Shown here: positions 5,292-6,648 of the stretch, one piece after another | How positions within the stretch are numbered: the first letter of the stretch is position 1 | Layout of the letters: each line of letters starts with the position of its first letter | NCBI GenBank assembly: GCA_004554555.1 | Contig: SFLN01000104.1 | Coordinates: 1 to 6,648 of the forward strand | Length of the DNA: 6,648 nucleotides | From: [Eubacterium] saphenum | GTDB taxonomy: Bacteria > Bacillota > Clostridia > Oscillospirales > Ruminococcaceae | Direction: 5' to 3' | The notes under the pieces: generated by a model | What the model saw: the letters and a program-made list of their open reading frames with translations, nothing else | Databases searched by the model: none | Told to the model about the DNA's origin: nothing | Program-made: the position numbers and the translations under genes

Positions 5292-6581
5292 TCAGTGCGC
5301 CTTTTTCTCGGCTTTAACCTTTGCGCGCTTTGCGTCACGCTCGATTATCGGCTCGGCTCCGTCAAGGCACTGGGCGGTAATCGTAACCTTCGTTATCGTC
5401 GGGTCGCTCGGCGCGGTGAACATAATCTCCCGCAAAACGTCCTCGACTATCGAACGCAGTCCGCGCGCGCCCGTTTTCGCGGCAATTGCCTTCTTCGCGA
5501 TTGCCCTCAGCGCGTCCTCCTGGAACTCCAAATCGATGTTGTCCGCCTTGAAAAGGCACTTGTACTGCTTGATAAGCGCGTTTTTCGGCTCGTGCAGAAT
5601 TCTCATCAGCGCGTCCTCGTCAAGCGCCTGAAGCGGCGTTACAATCGGCAGACGTCCGATAAGCTCGGGGATTATGCCGAATTTCACCAAATCCTGCTGA
5701 GTAACCAGCTTTAGCATATCCGCGCTTTCCTTGTCCTTGGGCGACTTTACGTCAGCGCCAAAGCCCATCGCCGAGCTTGAAACGCGCTGCGCAATCATCT
5801 TTTCAATGCCCTCGAACGCGCCGCCGCAAATGAACAGAATATTCTTCGTGTTCACCTGGATAAACTCCTGGTGCGGGTGCTTTCTGCCGCCCTGCGGGGG
5901 AACGTTTGAAACCGTGCCCTCGATGATTTTCAAAAGCGCCTGCTGTACGCCCTCGCCGCTTACGTCGCGCGTTATCGAGGTGTTCTCGCTTCTGCGGGAA
6001 ATCTTGTCGATTTCGTCAATGTATATAATTCCGTGCTCAGCCGCCTCGATGTCATAATCAGCCGCCTGAATAAGCCTCAGCAGCACGTTTTCAACGTCCT
6101 CACCGACATAACCTGCCTGCGTGAGCGTGGTGGCGTCGGCAATCGCAAACGGAACGTTAAGCATCTTTGCAAGCGACTGCGCGAGCATTGTTTTACCAAC
6201 GCCCGTCGGTCCGAGCAGCAGCACGTTCGACTTCTGCATCTCGACGTCGCCATCTTCGTCATCGTTGAGGAAAACGCGCTTGTAGTGGTTGTAGACGGAA
6301 ATGGCAAGAACCTTTTTCGCGTCCTCCTGACCGATTATATACTCATCGAGATAGGCTTTAATCTCCTCGGGAGTCATCAGCTCGCTCGGCTTGGACAGGA
6401 ATTTGTCCTTACCCGAACGAACAGGTTTTGCGGTTTTTTTCTGCGGCTTTATGTCGCCGCTTTCCACCAGCATATTATACGAAGTGATGATGCAGTCGCT
6501 GCAAATAACCGCGCCCTCGTTCATGCCGTAGAGCATTCGCGCCTGCGTTTCATTTTTTCCGCAAAATGAACATACCATCAT
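5292..6581 (-). CDS. clpX: ClpX, ATP-dependent unfoldase subunit of the ClpXP protease
   Basis: The 429-residue protein is a complete ClpX, the AAA+ hexamer that recognises, unfolds and feeds cytoplasmic substrates to ClpP. In order there are: a zinc-binding N-domain with C4-x2-C7 and C27-x2-C30; Walker A GPTGVGKT (124-131); the substrate-gripping pore loop GYVG (157-160); Walker B IIYIDEID (185-192); the RKH loop (233-235); MGF (272-274) at the place of the IGF-type ClpP-docking loop; the arginine-finger region ELIGRLP (306-312); and the sensor-II motif GARGLR (371-376). The tail is Lys-rich. Length is typical. Two ATGs stand in tandem at 6581 and 6578. The first is preferred because GGAGG at 6595-6599 is already 13 nt away from it. 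It follows the end of a probable clpP by 39 nt, the usual clpPX order, and may be transcribed on into the MGMT-family gene. Assignment is firm. Confidence 0.97.
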   Translation of the reverse strand: MMVCSFCGKNETQARMLYGMNEGAVICSDCIITSYNMLVESGDIKPQKKTAKPVRSGKDKFLSKPSELMTPEEIKAYLDEYIIGQEDAKKVLAISVYNHYKRVFLNDDEDGDVEMQKSNVLLLGPTGVGKTMLAQSLAKMLNVPFAIADATTLTQAGYVGEDVENVLLRLIQAADYDIEAAEHGIIYIDEIDKISRRSENTSITRDVSGEGVQQALLKIIEGTVSNVPPQGGRKHPHQEFIQVNTKNILFICGGAFEGIEKMIAQRVSSSAMGFGADVKSPKDKESADMLKLVTQQDLVKFGIIPELIGRLPIVTPLQALDEDALMRILHEPKNALIKQYKCLFKADNIDLEFQEDALRAIAKKAIAAKTGARGLRSIVEDVLREIMFTAPSDPTITKVTITAQCLDGAEPIIERDAKRAKVKAEKKAH

Positions 6582-6594
6582 AAAAAATCTTAAA

Positions 6595-6599
6595 CCTCC
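6595..6599 (-). promoter_or_regulatory. clpX ribosome binding site, unusually far from the start codon
   Basis: GGAGG on the minus strand is the only strong Shine-Dalgarno match before clpX. The gap to the first ATG is 13 nt (16 nt to the second), longer than for the other genes here (5-10 nt), and contains a T6 run. Confidence 0.65.
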
Positions 6600-6615
6600 G
6601 TAGAAATTTCTGCGG
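6598..6615. repeat. 18-bp near-perfect palindrome overlapping the clpX ribosome site
   Basis: The plus strand reads CCGTAGAAATTTCTGCGG, a palindrome with one imperfect pair. In the minus-strand transcript its CGG arm runs into the GGAGG of clpX, so a weak hairpin could cover part of the ribosome site. It has no T run and is not a terminator. It could equally be chance. Confidence 0.4.
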
Positions 6616-6620
6616 CTTGA

Positions 6621-6648
6621 TTACTTCTCCTCGCGGGAATTGTAAACC
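6621..6648 (-). CDS. clpP: Probable 3' end of clpP (last 8 codons only)
   Basis: The minus strand from the window edge reads VYNSREEK and then TAA at 6621-6623, 39 nt before clpX. Position directly upstream of clpX on the same strand and a charged C-terminal tail after a V-Y-N segment are what many Firmicute ClpP proteins show. Only 8 codons are visible, so the identity rests mainly on the common clpP-clpX gene order. Confidence 0.5.

Noticed and set aside
5068..5631. Plus-strand open frame of 187 codons (and other plus-strand frames over clpX)
   Set aside because: These are antisense shadows of clpX and the MGMT-family gene. They arise from the codon use of those genes and have no domain or ribosome-site support.
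1..6648. CRISPR array, tRNA/rRNA genes, insertion sequence or phage features
   Set aside because: No regularly spaced repeats, no cloverleaf-like segments, no transposase or integrase coding, and no terminal inverted repeats were seen. Almost all of the window is filled with ordinary protein genes.

Overview
All recognisable genes in this 6.6 kb window lie on the minus strand. The window looks like chromosomal DNA of a Gram-positive anaerobe, most likely a Clostridia member (Oscillospiraceae or Lachnospiraceae type). Reasons are the strong AGGAGG-type ribosome sites, sigma-A-like promoters, stem-plus-T-run terminators, moderate GC with A+T-rich intergenic gaps, and the protein families present. 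The taxonomic call is inference; no marker gene here fixes genus or species.

In the direction of transcription (from high to low coordinates), the window starts with the last 8 codons of a gene that is probably clpP (6621-6648). A complete clpX (5292-6581) follows, and together they form the common clpP-clpX arrangement. After a 95-nt gap without a terminator comes a short GTG-started gene of the MGMT/alkyltransferase-like family (4891-5196), closed by a terminator (4853-4881). A monocistronic AraC-type regulator with a GyrI-like effector-binding half (3894-4772) follows, with an extended -10 promoter in front and a terminator (3860-3888) behind.

The left 3.8 kb is a separate transcription unit, driven by a near-consensus promoter at 3803-3831. 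Its first gene (1310-3763, 817 aa) has the complete domain order and ten-helix layout of a P2-type cation-pump ATPase, but nearly every catalytic and ion-binding residue is substituted. The phosphorylation Asp is Glu, TGES is TGSN, TGD is TEE, GDGVND is GTRPTD, PEGL is PTGI, and the M5/M6 polar ligands are aliphatic. The frame is intact and the nucleotide-binding (N) domain motifs remain, so it looks like a maintained pseudo-pump rather than a decaying gene. It is followed after 27 nt by a DUF368 (PopT-type) undecaprenyl-phosphate translocase and after a further 18 nt by a nitroreductase-family gene that runs off the left edge.

The most interesting part of the window is this pseudo-P-type ATPase and its tight linkage to a lipid-carrier translocase. 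Secondary points are an internal ribosome site and ATG inside the araC-gyrI gene exactly at its domain boundary, an altered active-site motif (RCYRV instead of PCHRV) in the MGMT-family protein, and an 18-bp exact in-frame repeat inside the pseudo-pump gene that touches its degenerate phosphorylation loop.
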